This document shows positions 1-12,161 of a stretch of 64,000 bases of DNA, piece by piece; position 1 is the first letter of the stretch; each line of letters begins with the position of its first letter. Below the pieces are notes generated by a model. The model saw nothing but the letters and a program-made list of their open reading frames with translations, did no database searches and was not told where the DNA came from. Origin of the DNA: Cycas panzhihuaensis (lineage: Eukaryota > Cycadophyta); the NCBI GenBank assembly GCA_023213395.1, contig CM041465.1, positions 186,379,741 through 186,443,740 of the forward strand, in the 5' to 3' direction. Made by a program: the position numbers and the translations under genes.

Positions 1-1695
1 TTGGAGTCTCTCCTCCATGCCTCAGAATCTCTCCTCTATCCCTCAGAGATGCTCCTCTAGTACTACCATCCTAATATGGCTCTCGACATCTCCACCTACT
101 CCTCCATGAGCTTCCAGGACCTATACCTAACCTCGCAGAGCATCCCTCTCAACTCGGGTCCCATCTAACTCCCCTTGTAACTGTCCCATGTGTGCCTCAT
201 GCTGCTAGGACTCTGCTATCCATACATCCCTCGCCCTAACCATCGGGGTGAATGCTACTATATGAGCCCCCTACTGATCGTGGCTCCTCTCTCGCCTAGT
301 TGAGAGGTTGCCCCTTCATGTAGGCCCGGGGGAACATCTCCCGGACTACTGCCTTCACCAATCTTTGTATCTTCGCCGCTCTTACGAAGACCAACATATT
401 ATGTGTCAGTATATGTATCCATATATATCAAACAAAATCAAACATCTAGATATCAAGCGATTGAAATATGACAGGAAAGGGTAGCGTCTCACCTGTGGGG
501 TTGTTGACTCCTCAACTTAGATGATGGCCTTCTCCTCTAGTACTCCACTAGCTGTTGGTACCTCCTCCTCCTCCGGTACCATCTCGGTGACTGCCTGGAC
601 CACTGGGGTATCTCCACCCCCCTCTACTAGCGCTACTATTGCCCTAGATCTCCCCACTATCCTCAGTCTTTGGGCTTGTGTCTATAGGCCTCTAACTCCC
701 TCTACAGCTCCAAATGGACCTACCTCTTCCTCTACAGCTCTAGATGGACCCGCCTCTCCTCGTATGGCTTCTGACGGTCCTGCCTCTCCACTTGCTACTC
801 TAGATGGGCTTGCTCCATCATTATCATCATCACGAAAGGCGGCTACTACTCTGCCTGCCTTATCATCGCTGCTCCACCTCACCCCTCGATATGGAATATA
901 TATATAGTTAGCCATAGTGAGGAGGTCCAGCAATGTAGCCTTCACTGAGTGACGGATATGTGCCTGGTCCTCGATCTTTCTAAACTGAGTTTATCACCTA
1001 TGGACCGTAGGCACCCACTCTAAGATGGGGTGTGGTCCTTATGTGGGTGCCACTACTTCGAAGTGATCAAAAAACTAGTACTGTAGTAATGTGTTATAAG
1101 ATAATCCTCCTCTCCCTACCACCCTGATAGTGTCCAACTAAGCGATTAGGTTCACCGCTATTAAGGTGGCCCAATCTAGCCTCTCCCTAACCTCACATCT
1201 CCTGACTACATCCATCCACCTACTGAGTATATCTTTATAGTTATGTTTCTGGGATATCTAGAATAGAATGCATAAGTTAATCAGTTTCCTAATCCGAGGA
1301 ACTCTAGACATGACCATGGTCTATAGGGGTATCCCTCTCCTGTGTCATCTGTCCTATCCTGTAAAGAAGGTCACTGCCTCTCTATGTGCTGCCTCATTAC
1401 TAGGTAGCGCCCCTAGTGATGTTGGTTGTCCCACCGCAGGTACCCCCAAGATCCTCCTAATGTCTCACGGCATGACTGTGAAGTTCCCCACTTGGGGGAG
1501 GTGGAACACGTGGCCTCTGCATATCCTAATGTGAGACTATGTCTACTAGGAGTTGCTGATTCGATGTGTATTATGGCATCTGTATGACCCTTAGTAGGCT
1601 ACATCACGCTAAAACTAGTTTGTCCCCATGAGACATCATCTCCATGAAACTCAACATCGCCATTCCTATATTCTTGCGGTTCTCTACTGCGATAA
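1..1695 (-). pseudogene. Antisense extra ORF relic, plant-mobile-domain-like (Tat copy 1)
   Basis: Minus-strand relic matching the antisense ORF at 43522-45440. The stretch around 682-945 encodes a segment parallel to the one following the mobile-domain-like part in copy 2: a run of leucines and threonines, a TDPYR-like motif (here IPYRGVRW), a short acidic stretch, then Pro/Ser/Gly repeats of the GEAGPS type. The region up to about 1695 corresponds to the N-terminal domain, and the window opens inside the C-terminal part. Stops and indels break it throughout. In other Tat elements such antisense ORFs are known and some resemble the plant mobile domain of transposase origin. Their role in the element is unknown. 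The plus-strand reading frame over 521-907 is only the shadow of this repeat-rich segment. Confidence 0.6.
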
Positions 1696-1843
1696 CTACC
1701 TGCAAAATACCCCATAAACTAGTCAAAACCTATCTAAATCTATCTACTAGCCCTTAGGACTGCCTCTCCCTCCTCTTGAATTGAGATTTAGTTCCCCTTT
1801 AGGCCATCTTTTATTTTTTTTAGCTATTATGCCTTTGCATCAT

Positions 1844-1929
1844 GCTAAACTTTATAGTATCATGGAGTTTAGCTTGGGTCCCATTGCGATTGGGGCCCTG
1901 TAGCAAAGATCGTAGCATCGTAATCTTTG
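1844..1929. promoter_or_regulatory. Paired dyad-symmetric motifs upstream of the antisense ORF (copy 1)
   Basis: Two inverted repeats lie side by side. The first (1844-1873) has perfect 8-bp arms GCTAAACT/AGTTTAGC. The second (1904-1929) has arms CAAAGAT/ATCTTTG. The same pair is present at 45576-45660. They lie between the minus-strand TATA box (2370-2379) and the antisense ORF, so they would fall in its 5' leader. Conservation in a decayed element suggests function, but binding or RNA-hairpin roles are inference. Confidence 0.5.
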
Positions 1930-2369
1930 TCGTGGTGCAAACATCACCCCCCTAAAATGGGAGGGGTTTCTAACCCAAAAAACCAAAAATTTTACCCTAG
2001 CGGGCTTTACTCCAGCCCACTAGGACTAGGGCTGCCTAATGCCCCAGTCCCCCCTCTCACTGGGTCCAATTTGGACTCTAAGAGATCTCTATTTGCCTTT
2101 AAGGGGCCTAAAGCTACTCTAAAAATCAACAAAAAGCAATGAAGTTCAAAACACGAGATGGGCCAGGGAATGACCAATCCACTTACTAGATCTGGCCTCG
2201 TGACTGCCATCTCATCATCCTGGTGCCACTGGCTATCCTCTTGCCTCGATCTAATGGTCTGATCTCCTCCCGCATATCTTCAAATCCAGGTAGTGCTCCA
2301 CTGTGTAAAGGAAAGGGCTCTGAATCGTTCACGAGACCGTGAAAATGAATTCTATTTTCATCGAGTTTT

Positions 2370-2379
2370 CCTTATATAG
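2370..2379 (-). promoter_or_regulatory. Putative TATA box for the antisense transcript (copy 1)
   Basis: Minus strand reads CTATATAAGG in a GC-richer surround. The identical 10-mer is at the homologous place in copy 2 (46101-46110). It lies about 675 bp upstream of the antisense ORF start. Function is inferred from sequence and conservation only. Confidence 0.45.
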
Positions 2380-2951
2380 GTGGGGGCCCCAATGTGCACT
2401 TCTTTAGTTTCTGTCACTGTGACAGCCCTTAGGGCCATCCCTTGTTCCTAATCACTATTGCCTTCTGGCCTTGGCTCCCATTTCACCCCTGCGACCTCCA
2501 TTTCGCTCATTCTTACATATGTATTTATGGCACCCATTCACCTACCTCTGAGAGGCCCCTACTACATCATTTTATGTGCCACCTCTATGTATACCCAATT
2601 TCATACTCGTTTGGCTCATTTCATCATCTTAGATCTGATTTTACCACCTGTTCATGCTTTTGGGGCTCCCAAAGGGAGCGTCCCCTCCATTTGGCACTAC
2701 TTTTTGCTTCCTTAAGCAACTTTTGGCACCTTAGAGAGGCATGTTTGCTGCTCATTCTTTCTCGTTCATTGGATAGTCTGCTCTGCCCTTGGGTAGCCTC
2801 ATTGTTGGGTCCTCCTACCCTTTACAACCTTTATCACTAGTTATTTGAGTCCCTTACAGTTACTCCACATCATCATGTCCTCTCGACACCACCAACTCTA
2901 TCATGTTTCTTCTATTGAAACACCTCTCTTTCATCCATGGCACTTTTTATC

Positions 2952-3400
2952 TTTATTGATGGCGGAAGTTGCGACAACCCTGGTCCTTTCATCGCTGCAT
3001 AGATCCTCTATGAGCCTTCTAGACATGACTTCTTGTGTTTCAAAATCTTTCTCCCTGAGGCCACCAATAATAGAGACAAGTACACAACCATTATCGAAGC
3101 CCTTACCAATGCACTCTGTTTCTACCATGGGCCCATCGTCCTCCTCTACGACTCCTAGGTCATGGTGTCCCATCTCACCCAAGTCTATTAGGTGCGATGC
3201 CCATGCCTGAGAGCCCTTGCTTTGACTGCCAGGTCCCTATTGGCTTGTTTTTCATCTATTGACATCTGACATATCCCACAGGCCCTCAACACTGAGGCGA
3301 AAAGCCTCGTCTGCCTCACCCTTAGGCATCACCTTCCTCTCCTTAATGACCCCCCTTGAGAGACTTGTCTGGCTGCCTAAGCGCTCAAGTCTCAGGTCAT
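2952..3400 (+). pseudogene. Archaeal-type RNase H (aRNH) relic, Tat copy 1
   Basis: Reading from 2952 gives FIDGGSCDNPGPF, then EATNN, then IEALTNALCF, VLLYDS, MVSHLTQV and LNTEAKSL. These are the ordered signatures of the second RNase H of Tat retrotransposons, which is thought to degrade RNA in the RNA:DNA hybrid. The order matches the better-kept copy at 46651-47060. The copy is dead: several in-frame stops, the catalytic Glu position in the TNN-E-A-E-Y motif is replaced (RDKY), and the final Asp position reads Lys. It ends about 370 bp before the PPT. Confidence 0.7.
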
Positions 3401-3762
3401 CTTGCACTTCATATTGTGATTTATTTGTACCTCTGAAAGCCTGCCGCTAATGAGGTTAAACTATAGCGACCACCAAGTTTGTTCATTCACCTTATTGCTT
3501 GTTATCATCATCTCTTTTCTTATACTCCTGTGATGCAGACATTCCCCTCATCTGCTATGATTTCTAGTCGACTTCAAAGTGGCGTATAGGTAGCCCCTAT
3601 GTTGTCTCCACTCCTGACCCCATATCCATGCATTCTGCCATGACACTTACTGGCACCCTTGGCTCTTATCATAATTATATTGTTATATGTACATATGTTA
3701 CTAATAGTTTTTGTTGCCAACATTTGCCATTACGTTGTGCTTTCGAGCAACAAGGCTCTGCC

Positions 3763-3775
3763 ACCAAGGGGGCAA
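3763..3775 (+). other. Polypurine tract, Tat copy 1
   Basis: CACCAAGGGGGCAA immediately precedes the 3' LTR, matching the tract at 47486-47497. This is the normal plus-strand primer site of an LTR retrotransposon. Confidence 0.7.
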
Positions 3776-4312
3776 TATTTCCTAGCTACCAGGAATGGGT
3801 ATGGATGGGTCGACCCAGGTAAGCACATGTGTGCTTCCATCTCTCTTCTTAGTCATTTTAGGAGGTAGATTGAAGCATTGCTTGATTTATTGCATGATTG
3901 ATTAGCTCATCTTTATGATTGTTATGCACCTTACTCAATCATACTGCATGTCCCTAGCCTATGATGACCCGCGGGATATGATTCTCTACGACGTATGTAT
4001 CCCTATGGTGCTTTACAACCCTCTATTGCACCTCCACATTACCTCAAGCATTGACCAATTTATGTGATCTGCTCACACCTCTCTCACCATATTATAGTCC
4101 CTAGCATTTCACTATGGGTGGTTCATATTTTCGTGTTGGTCCATAAGTTTCTTAGGAGCCCTACCTCATGACACCCTATCCGGTCTAGCCCATTTGCCCG
4201 CTTGGAATGTCCCTAGCCACCTGGATAGGAGGGCATGCCCCTCCTAGGGCTACGATACCCTCTTCTAGGGCCCCTAAGACCCTTATTTCCTCTTTTGTTG
4301 CATTTTGGCCTT

Positions 4313-4356
4313 GCACCATGGTAAATTCCACAGTACTATAAAGTTTACCATGGTGC
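4313..4356. promoter_or_regulatory. Strong inverted repeat upstream of the LTR TATA box (copy 1)
   Basis: GCACCATGGTAAA (4313-4325) and its exact reverse complement TTTACCATGGTGC (4344-4356) flank an 18-nt loop. The homologous positions in the other LTRs carry GTAAACTT/AAGTTTAC dyads (36225-36252 and 48005-48032). It lies about 110 bp upstream of TATAAA at 4469. Confidence 0.55.
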
Positions 4357-4468
4357 GACTATCTACTTTTATTGGAAATGTTCATATTTTTTATGAAATT
4401 GCCATGTGGATTAGTTGCTCTTTGAGTCCTAGCCTAACCCTAATTTCTCGATTAGGGCTAGAGTTGAG

Positions 4469-4474
4469 TATAAA
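4469..4474 (+). promoter_or_regulatory. LTR TATA box (Tat copy 1)
   Basis: TATAAA at the position where the other two LTRs carry the TATAAGTATTTATA block. It would be the pol II promoter of the genomic transcript. Confidence 0.45.
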
Positions 4475-6734
4475 GCCTAAAAATTTCTTCATTTCTTCCT
4501 CTAACAACCTCCAACAAGCTCTTACAACTCTCTTCCTCTTGCTCTTCTACTGCCTTTGCAAGCTTCTTCCTACAGGAAATACCCTACATCTACTGAGATC
4601 TCCTGGACTCTGTCTTCCACATCTTAGGTTCATGGATTCAATGTTATCAATGAGCTTCACCAAACGGCAGTACCATTCAAAGCTTGCATCTACTAGCGTA
4701 CAACATGTTTCTTCTTCAGATTTTGCAAGGATTCACCTGCAAGCACCCAAACCAGCTTCCTTCTACACTACTCTCAGGAAGGCTTGCTACAAACTTAGCC
4801 CAGCAGGTAGCTCTTTATGGTTTTTCCTCATTTCATCTCCTTAAAGGTCCTTTGAAAGCTAAGATTTCCTTCATGCATCTTTCATTTTCAGTCTTTCCCT
4901 AGTTTGTTTAGGAGATATTTCCCTGTGATTTTCTTTCATATTTATATTTTCTTTCTGTTGTCTCTCTGGTCTCTCCAAGAGGGTAGTAAGGTGAGCCTCC
5001 TAAGGTGCGAGTGAAGGAAGCACTCAGTGGGTTCCATACCCAACAAGGCCAACTTCCCAATGGGCAATCCCCTTTCTCCTCCTTTACTCTCCTCCTTTAC
5101 TCTCCTCCTTGTATCTTCCTTAGGTCACCGGACGACCCTGGAAAGGAGGATATTACTGGAACTAATGTATGAAGCCCCTTGTTGCATTGTTTCTAGCCTT
5201 GAGAGCCCCATATTAGTAGGGTATTTCAGCCCCTTAGTGGTGTCATATCCCTCTTTTGTCTTCTCCCTCATTCAGTGTCATACATGCTACATACCTCAAC
5301 TTTGGTAACGCTAGTGACATTTCTAGTTTTCATACCATTTACTCCTTTCACCATTGGTTGTCATATAGGTTGTCTAAACCTTCTATCCTTGTGCTCAAAG
5401 GTAGCATGGAGGTACTTACGTCAAAGGGTTAGCCATTCTAAGGCTAACTACTATCATGCATTGCATGTTGTGACTTATGTTGATAAGTTTGAAAGTAGCT
5501 TTCAGTTAAATATTTGGTGTTGTTTCCAGCACTTCGCTTATGACTTTTTGGTACTTTACTTCCTCAATATATATGCACCTACTTGGAATTCTAGCAACCC
5601 TTTGAAAGAAGGGGAAGGAAACCTTTGTGTTTGGAGGTTTCATCACAATGTTCATGAAAAGGAAGAGGCACTTCAATCTGGGTAAGTCTTTACCTTTCTC
5701 CCTTTCATTTCACTTCCTTGCATAGTTACTTTGTTTCCTTTTGTCCTTTTTGATTTTTCCTATCTTTTCTTTTGCATGGGGAAGGTAAGGAAGCCCCTCC
5801 AATACCGCCTCTCAATAACATTGGTACATTAGATAAGGACAAGGGAGTAAGCGCAGCATACAAATAAGATATCTTCTCTGACTGCGTAACTTTCCGGGTA
5901 CGAACTTCCCCTCCTCTCATAACTCTTTTCCTTTTGTCATTATTAGGCTTATCATCTTGCATAATAAATAGCATAAAAGAAAAAGAGTAATTAATCGATT
6001 TACACACATTCATCTTGCATACACATGTTACATGTTTCTTTTATAGGAAGGAGCATATTGTAGGAATTATACCTCCCTCCTCTCCTACCCAAATGCAAAA
6101 CATCCCTTAGCTTTGCATTTCCTAGCATGCATGCTTGAACTTGTTTAGAATATTTTTTATCCTTTCTCGTTTAAAAAATAAAAGAGAGTGAGAGAGTGTT
6201 TTATGTTCTATTTTTTTGTGAAAGTAAATGAGAATGCTTTTAATTTTCCCTTCGTACATACCCTTCACATCTTATTCACACACTCTACCCTAGTTGCCCT
6301 TGCCGGGATCTAGATCCCTTTGCTCACATAGTGTTAAAGGGCTCTTGCCATCACCTTTTTCACTCGTAGACCTACCTTAGGTAAGCCAACCTAAGGAGTT
6401 TTTTTTATTCCACCCATACCATATTACTTTCTCATTGAGGTTCTTTTCTTTGTTAGTCCTCCCTTCCCCTTTCTGCCCATCTAAGGGTGGGAGGATTCCA
6501 TCTTTTGGGGTTATCTGAGATACCTTATGTGTATCTTACCATTCAAGCAAAAATCCTAAGTTACCTTGAGGAAGTTGTGCATCATTCGTGGGTCCCAAAC
6601 TTGTATTCTAACGCATGGATGCCCTGTGTGGGTGTTTCCTTCACTTGTAAGATTGTATCTTCTATTCTAGAACTTACTGATGATTGTCCCAATATTCACC
6701 AAGTATAGTTACCATCTCTATATACACGATTCCA

Positions 6735-8004
6735 GGTGGCTATAAGGATATATTGGGTTTTGATTTATGGAATATTTTAATGTTGAATTCAAGGTAAGTT
6801 GAAAAAGGTTCCTAGTTACAAGTTTATTTTCTTGAGCAATTATAGAAAATCCTATAGATATTCTTACCTTTACTAAAACAAAAACACTTAACCTATAAAA
6901 TGGTTAGACATGATTAAAGCACTCTTTGAAATCACACCTTAAATATTAAAAAGAAATATTGGTTTGGATATTAAGCTATATTTAGATAGTGAGGCTTGTG
7001 AGTGGTTCTCTAATATACTTTTTTATTAGAATGATTGGAAATGGTTGTTAAGAGTTTTCCTCATACTCTTTGATAAAAGGATTAGAAGGTGGAAAGATCA
7101 ACACTAAGATGAATGCACTAAGGATGCTTTAACAAGTTTTGAGAAAAAATATTAAGAGGAAAATAGAAAAAAAAAAGTTAGCAGGAAACCTTACCAAGAA
7201 TATAAAAAATATTAGAGAAGTTGATGGTTAAACTTAGAGGAAAAGGTAAGGAATTACAAAGAAAAAGAGGAAGAACTAATCAAGTAGCTTGAAGAACAAT
7301 CTCATGAGGATCCTATTTGTGAATGACATAATGGAAATTCAAGTGAAATATAGAGGGTAAGCAATGCATCACCCATAAGTAGGAGGCATGAAGAAGAATC
7401 CAAGAGATAAAATAATGCTAAAAGGGTACTTACTTTAAATACAAATCATATTTTACTCTTACTTATTTATTTAGTAGTTTCCCTATTCATCTTAAGTTCC
7501 CATATTCCATAACCTTATAAAAGTACTCATTCCATGTTTGACAAGATCCTATAGCTAGTTTAAAACTTGAAGTCCTTAAATTCCATCTCCTAATAGGTGA
7601 AATTCTAATCTCACTTGAGATCTCTCACTATGTCTCATCCCTAGGAAATTTGTCTCTCCTCACCATAACATTCCTCATCTTCCACTCTCCTTTCACTAGG
7701 TCTCATCTCCTAGTTCTATTAATGTACATCATTTTCTTCTTTATCTACATCCTAAATCACCTTACAGACAACCTCCTCACCTCCCATTGTGTTTCTTACT
7801 TAGTTTATGGTATATCCTTATACATCTCTTTAATATATTCCTCTTAAAACTCATTTCCTATAAAGACCACCTAAACCTTATTTCCTATTTATTCCCTATA
7901 AATCCCTCATGTTCTATGATTACTTACATATTATATTTCATTTATTTTTTATCATTTATACCATCCTCATTACCAAAATATATCTTTGGTTTATTCCTTA
8001 TCCT
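6735..8004. other. Unassigned AT-rich flank with a possible gag relic
   Basis: No intact gene. On the plus strand about 6960-7110 reads, with stops, as YLDSEACEWFSNI followed by a Trp-containing segment, which resembles a Ty3 gag capsid core but is too decayed to be sure. From 7440 to 8004 the plus strand is pyrimidine-rich, and its open frame (7650-7847) is a low-complexity hydrophobic artefact. Similar T/C-rich sequence resumes at 24763, as expected if element B split one tract. Confidence 0.3.
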
Positions 8005-8513
8005 TGTAAAAATTTAGAATTTTATTATGATACCATATTGGAATATACTCATAATACACAATGGAAGTATATTATATATTTTTAATAATTTAATCATATC
8101 ATGAGGAATATATATAAATTATGTATTATAAAATCAATATATAAAATAATAACATAAATATAAAGTATAAATATATGCGCCATAAGAGAGATGTAAATTT
8201 ATATACAAAAAATCTAGTGTGGAAAAAAACACTAGAGAAGGTTAAAGTTGGGAACTCCTCTTTATGGTATTAAATGATTACATCTCTAAGTCAATCTTTA
8301 TTTTTTAAGTACTCTAGTGGTATGTGTATATACTTATAGATATATCACCTCATAAATAATCTATAATATCTCTTGAGCCTTTTCATCATTTAATAGGATG
8401 TATATATGAATAATTATATATATCGCATCTATCAATACTTTTATGAGTTAAATTTTGTATGGGTCCATAATAATATATTAAATATTACATAAAAATAATC
8501 ACATATTCTAACA
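8005..8513 (-). repeat. 3' LTR of element B
   Basis: 509 bp. It matches 24237-24762 along its whole length, for example GTAAAAATTYAGA at the left end and TATTCTAACA at the right end. It is less like the LTR at 9576-10056, which belongs to the B2 subfamily. Confidence 0.7.
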
Positions 8514-9575
8514 CTCATCCTTAATATTTACTATATTTACTCTTCAATCATCAATTCTTAAGTCTTCAACCTTGGTGTTCTATCTTTATGCTTTTCATGT
8601 ATACTAGAATCTATAAACCTATATCAAATTAAATAAAGTTATATCACTTGTACCTTGTAAATCTATTAACATGAAGCTTGTTTTCTGTAAGTAATTAACT
8701 TGGAACCTATCATCAACCCATTTTGTAGTCATCTATGATTATTAGTGACCAATTATGATCAATCACTTAAAAAATAATTGTAAACCAATCAGCAATTAAC
8801 CAAAAGACCAATCTAAATTTTATGACTTTCACTTGTCATATTTATATAAAGTTTTCTCTTCAATAATTTTATATCTTTACTTGTAAAGTTATTATAATCA
8901 TCAATATTATTAGTATATCATCTCATCAATCTCATGAATAAAAATAATTACTAATATCTATATAAAACAACCACCATCTACCAAAATATATAGATTACCA
9001 ACTGTTATAATTGCCAGTCCTCTAAGATGTGTTTTACATAGACAATTTATCAATAATTAAAATAACACTAGTTATTAGGCTAATATGTTATATAAAAGTA
9101 GCATGAATATCTTACCTCTTATATATAAGAATAGCAACACTTATTGTGTGTTGTATAATATTAGATTATGAAAACATTTCTTGCCTCTTGTATATAAGAT
9201 AACCTTATGTGCTTTTTCTATCTGTGCACACATCTTTTATAACTTTCATAAACCAATAATTAATAATTTGAACAAACTAACTTTGAGAATAAGGTATACC
9301 ACTTGGACAAAAGTTAATTATAATACAGTAATATAAACAGTGTGTTTCCATGCATTTTATTATATATGGCAAGTCAGATTTCTCATTGACAAGCATATAA
9401 GTAATATCAATTGAACTCATCAATAGTTGAATTTGGTGTACTAAGTATTAACATATAAGACTTCTTCTCCATATCTCATAAACATGTGAAAATCCTAATA
9501 ATAACTTTCTAATATCAACTATAAACAAACTAGGCCCTTCATATTAAAATATGAACTAGAATTGCTTTGATACCA

Positions 9576-10056
9576 TGTTAAAATATATAATAGTAGAATT
9601 GACTCATGATATATATACATAAATAAATCAATCTATAATAAAGTAAATATCAAAAATGTAAAGTATACATCAAATATTCATTAAACATCATAATATCAAG
9701 TATGCATTCACCACAAGAGAGACACCAAGATTTATACATGGAAAACTCGGCGTTGAAAAGACCACATGAGAAGGCAAAGTTTAGACTCTTTTTATGATCA
9801 TAAAGATTATATCTCTAGGTCTTCAACCTTTATTTATCCTTTCTCTAGTTCTCAAGTGGTGTATGTATATATTTATTATATGATGCATCTTATGAGTAGC
9901 CTATGATATAACATGAGCCTTTACATCAACCGATAATGTGATTACATTGATATATATGCATCTCACATATCTCAATATATGCAAATAGTAGGATGGTGTA
10001 TGTGTACATAATATACATTAAACATTCCATATATGTGATTATCATATATTTTAACA
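9576..10056 (-). repeat. LTR of the B2 subfamily with adjacent PBS
   Basis: 481 bp with termini TGTTAAAATATAT and TATTTTAACA on the minus strand. TGGTATCAAAGCA, a degenerate initiator-Met PBS, adjoins it at 9563-9575. It resembles the LTRs at 27002 and 50634 (shared TGATGTAAAGGCTCA and GCTACTCATAAG blocks on their sense strand). The PBS on its left marks it as the 5' LTR of a minus-strand element, but no matching 3' LTR was found, so it is a fragment inside element B. Confidence 0.55.
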
Positions 10057-12161
10057 CTTCATTAATAAAATCAAGTAGTGTGATTATCATAATTTATTCA
10101 TTAATAAATCAGGTGATTTTAACATTTAGTTAGTGATTACAATTCCACTAAATCAAATGTATAAATTACCAAGGGGGGGTTTAATTATTTCAAATATATA
10201 TCAAGATACCCACAATAATTTTACTTCAAATATGTTCATACATCATCAAATTTTATCAGTTTTGAGCCTTAAATTATCATAAATAATCATTTAATATCTT
10301 TATTTTAAACTAAACTTTCTTTTTCTTTCATTAATTATCATCAATCTCATCATCATGATCTCAAGAGCCCTTAGAAACATTTAAAATTTGCCAAAATAGA
10401 TCTAAAAATGCTAAAAATTTGTAACTTTTATGATGTCAAAAGTATTTTACTTAATTTTACCCTTAAAATCTCCATGATCTAATTTCTAAAATATGCCTTG
10501 TAATGACTTACTTTAACTATCCCAAAATTCTCTTTCTAATGTAACTAACAATACCTAAATCTTACACTTTAATGAAAAGTTATGATTGAAAAACTATTAA
10601 TATGTGATAAAAATTTATGTTGTTCTTTAGAAAATTAGTTTAGTCCCTTCAGCATTAAGTTATTAATCAAATGCTTACTCCATGTGACTGTCTATTGAAC
10701 AAACAAGACTTATAGGTAAATTTTAAATTTTGTTAGATGCAATTTATTTTATTTAAAATAATAATAATAATAATAATAATATAGCTTATTAGAATTTCAC
10801 ATCTGCTAGATTCTGAATCATTATCAAATTTGATTAAATTTTTTAATATAGATGCAAATTATTTTTTAATATATATGTGAATTATTTATCTATATTAAAA
10901 ATATTGATTATATGCTAATCTAATCAACTAATGGTTAAAGGGTGAATCAGTGGATCAAATTAACTTCATGAAATTTCATGATCTAGATGTATTATGGCCT
11001 ACATATCTTTGTGGACTATCAAATCAATGCGAGATTGCCTTCAACAGATAATCATAGACAATGGCAAATAGTGGAGGATACAAGAGGTATTCTTCAACAC
11101 ATAACTAAACTCTATTGTAGGTGTATAAACATAAAGATTAGGGTGGAGGATGTTTCTCTTCATAGTCAAATAACTCATATGGCAAGCTTCTTATAGATAG
11201 AAGGGTAAGACGGCTTACTCAGATCATAAATGATTATGTGGGATCTTAACAAAGAGCAGTGCAATGAACATAATATTCAACGATGGCTATATATTGGGCT
11301 TCTCATTGGATCACATAAGAGTGACACTTTATATAGTGGAATGATATTCCATAAATGAATAATTTAAAAAATCCATAGAATAGGATCCTCCTTGAGATTC
11401 TACCACCCCTTTTGTTGCACCTTCTTTAGTGGAGGACTTTCATGATAGCCAGGGTTTTATTTATCAACAATTTGAATATAGTTTTAGGACATAGGGTCAC
11501 ATGGCATTTCATTCTTCTCCTTTTTACTTTGGCTATTTCAATAGTTGTAGCCTCTGTATTGTATAATATGCCACTATACAAATAGAATTTTACCACATGT
11601 TCCATAAACTTATCATGAAACCTTTGTGTCATAATTTAATATATATCATGCACATAGATTTCTCAACTTCTATATATTTCACTAATTAAAATTCCACATA
11701 CTCTTCTCTTCAACATAGTAAATATATAATTGTTAATCTTTCATTTATTCATGCCCTTAATTTTTCATGCTAATATATTAGCCTAATAAATATGTACCTC
11801 AATGGCCAAACCATATATCAACATACCTATTATACTTTTATCGCATTATCACACATAAACCTTTATTTTAAACAATTTTATTTAGTATCATATACTAATG
11901 CCTTCTGCTTTAAATATCTATCATAATGTCACTTTTACATTTATTTATTGCTATCAATATACCATATGCTGCATAACATCACTATATAAGCCTACTACCT
12001 ATTTTATATACTAACAACATAATGGTATCATTCTAGTAGTGAATATCAACTATGAGACACTTGTAATAGCCTCTAGAATGGTTCAAAAGTAATAATAAAT
12101 CCTCAACTTCAATACTAGGACACGCATAAAAGCCTTCACTAATGAATTGATAAGATCTTAT
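10057..12161. other. Interior of element B, non-coding
   Basis: AT-rich sequence without recognisable domains on either strand. It contains an (AAT)n microsatellite at 10756-10783. Short open frames at 10987-11196 (plus) and 11426-11632 (minus) show no family motif and I do not call them genes. Confidence 0.4.

Larger units (their letters stand above)
1..6734 (+). mobile_element. Tat-like Ty3/gypsy element, 3' portion (copy 1)
   Basis: The 3' part of a plus-strand LTR retrotransposon whose 5' part lies outside the window. It is collinear with 43.8-50.2 kb: antisense ORF relic, dyad motifs, minus-strand TATA box, archaeal-type RNase H relic, PPT and 3' LTR come in the same order and spacing. 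The second RNase H and the antisense ORF between pol and the 3' LTR are known hallmarks of the Tat group. It is visibly more decayed than the copy at 35725-50206, so probably an older insertion. The right boundary (6734) was set by alignment with the LTR end at 50206. No duplication can be tested because the left end is missing. Confidence 0.85.
3776..6734 (+). repeat. 3' LTR of Tat copy 1
   Basis: About 2.96 kb, aligning end to end with the LTRs at 35725-38415 and 47498-50206. It starts TATTTCCTAGCTACCAGG, where the others start TGTATTTCCCGG and TGTTTCCTGAC, so the terminal TG has become TA. It ends CACGATTCCA, matching the ends at 38415 and 50206. It contains the hairpin at 4313-4356 and a TATA box at 4469-4474. 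It is the longest and most diverged of the three LTRs. Confidence 0.8.

Noticed and set aside
521-907. 128-codon plus-strand open frame rich in Ser/Thr/Pro
   Set aside because: It is the shadow of the antisense Tat ORF's Gly/Pro/Ser repeat tail; the family layout and copy 2 support the minus strand.
7650-7847. Open frame rich in Leu/Ile/Tyr/Ser resembling a membrane protein
   Set aside because: It arises from a pyrimidine-rich AT tract without start context, conservation or neighbours.
8005-10056. Compact 2 kb element with LTRs 8005-8513 and 9576-10056, PPT and PBS in the right places
   Set aside because: The two LTRs belong to different subfamilies; 8005-8513 matches 24237-24762 along its full length much better.
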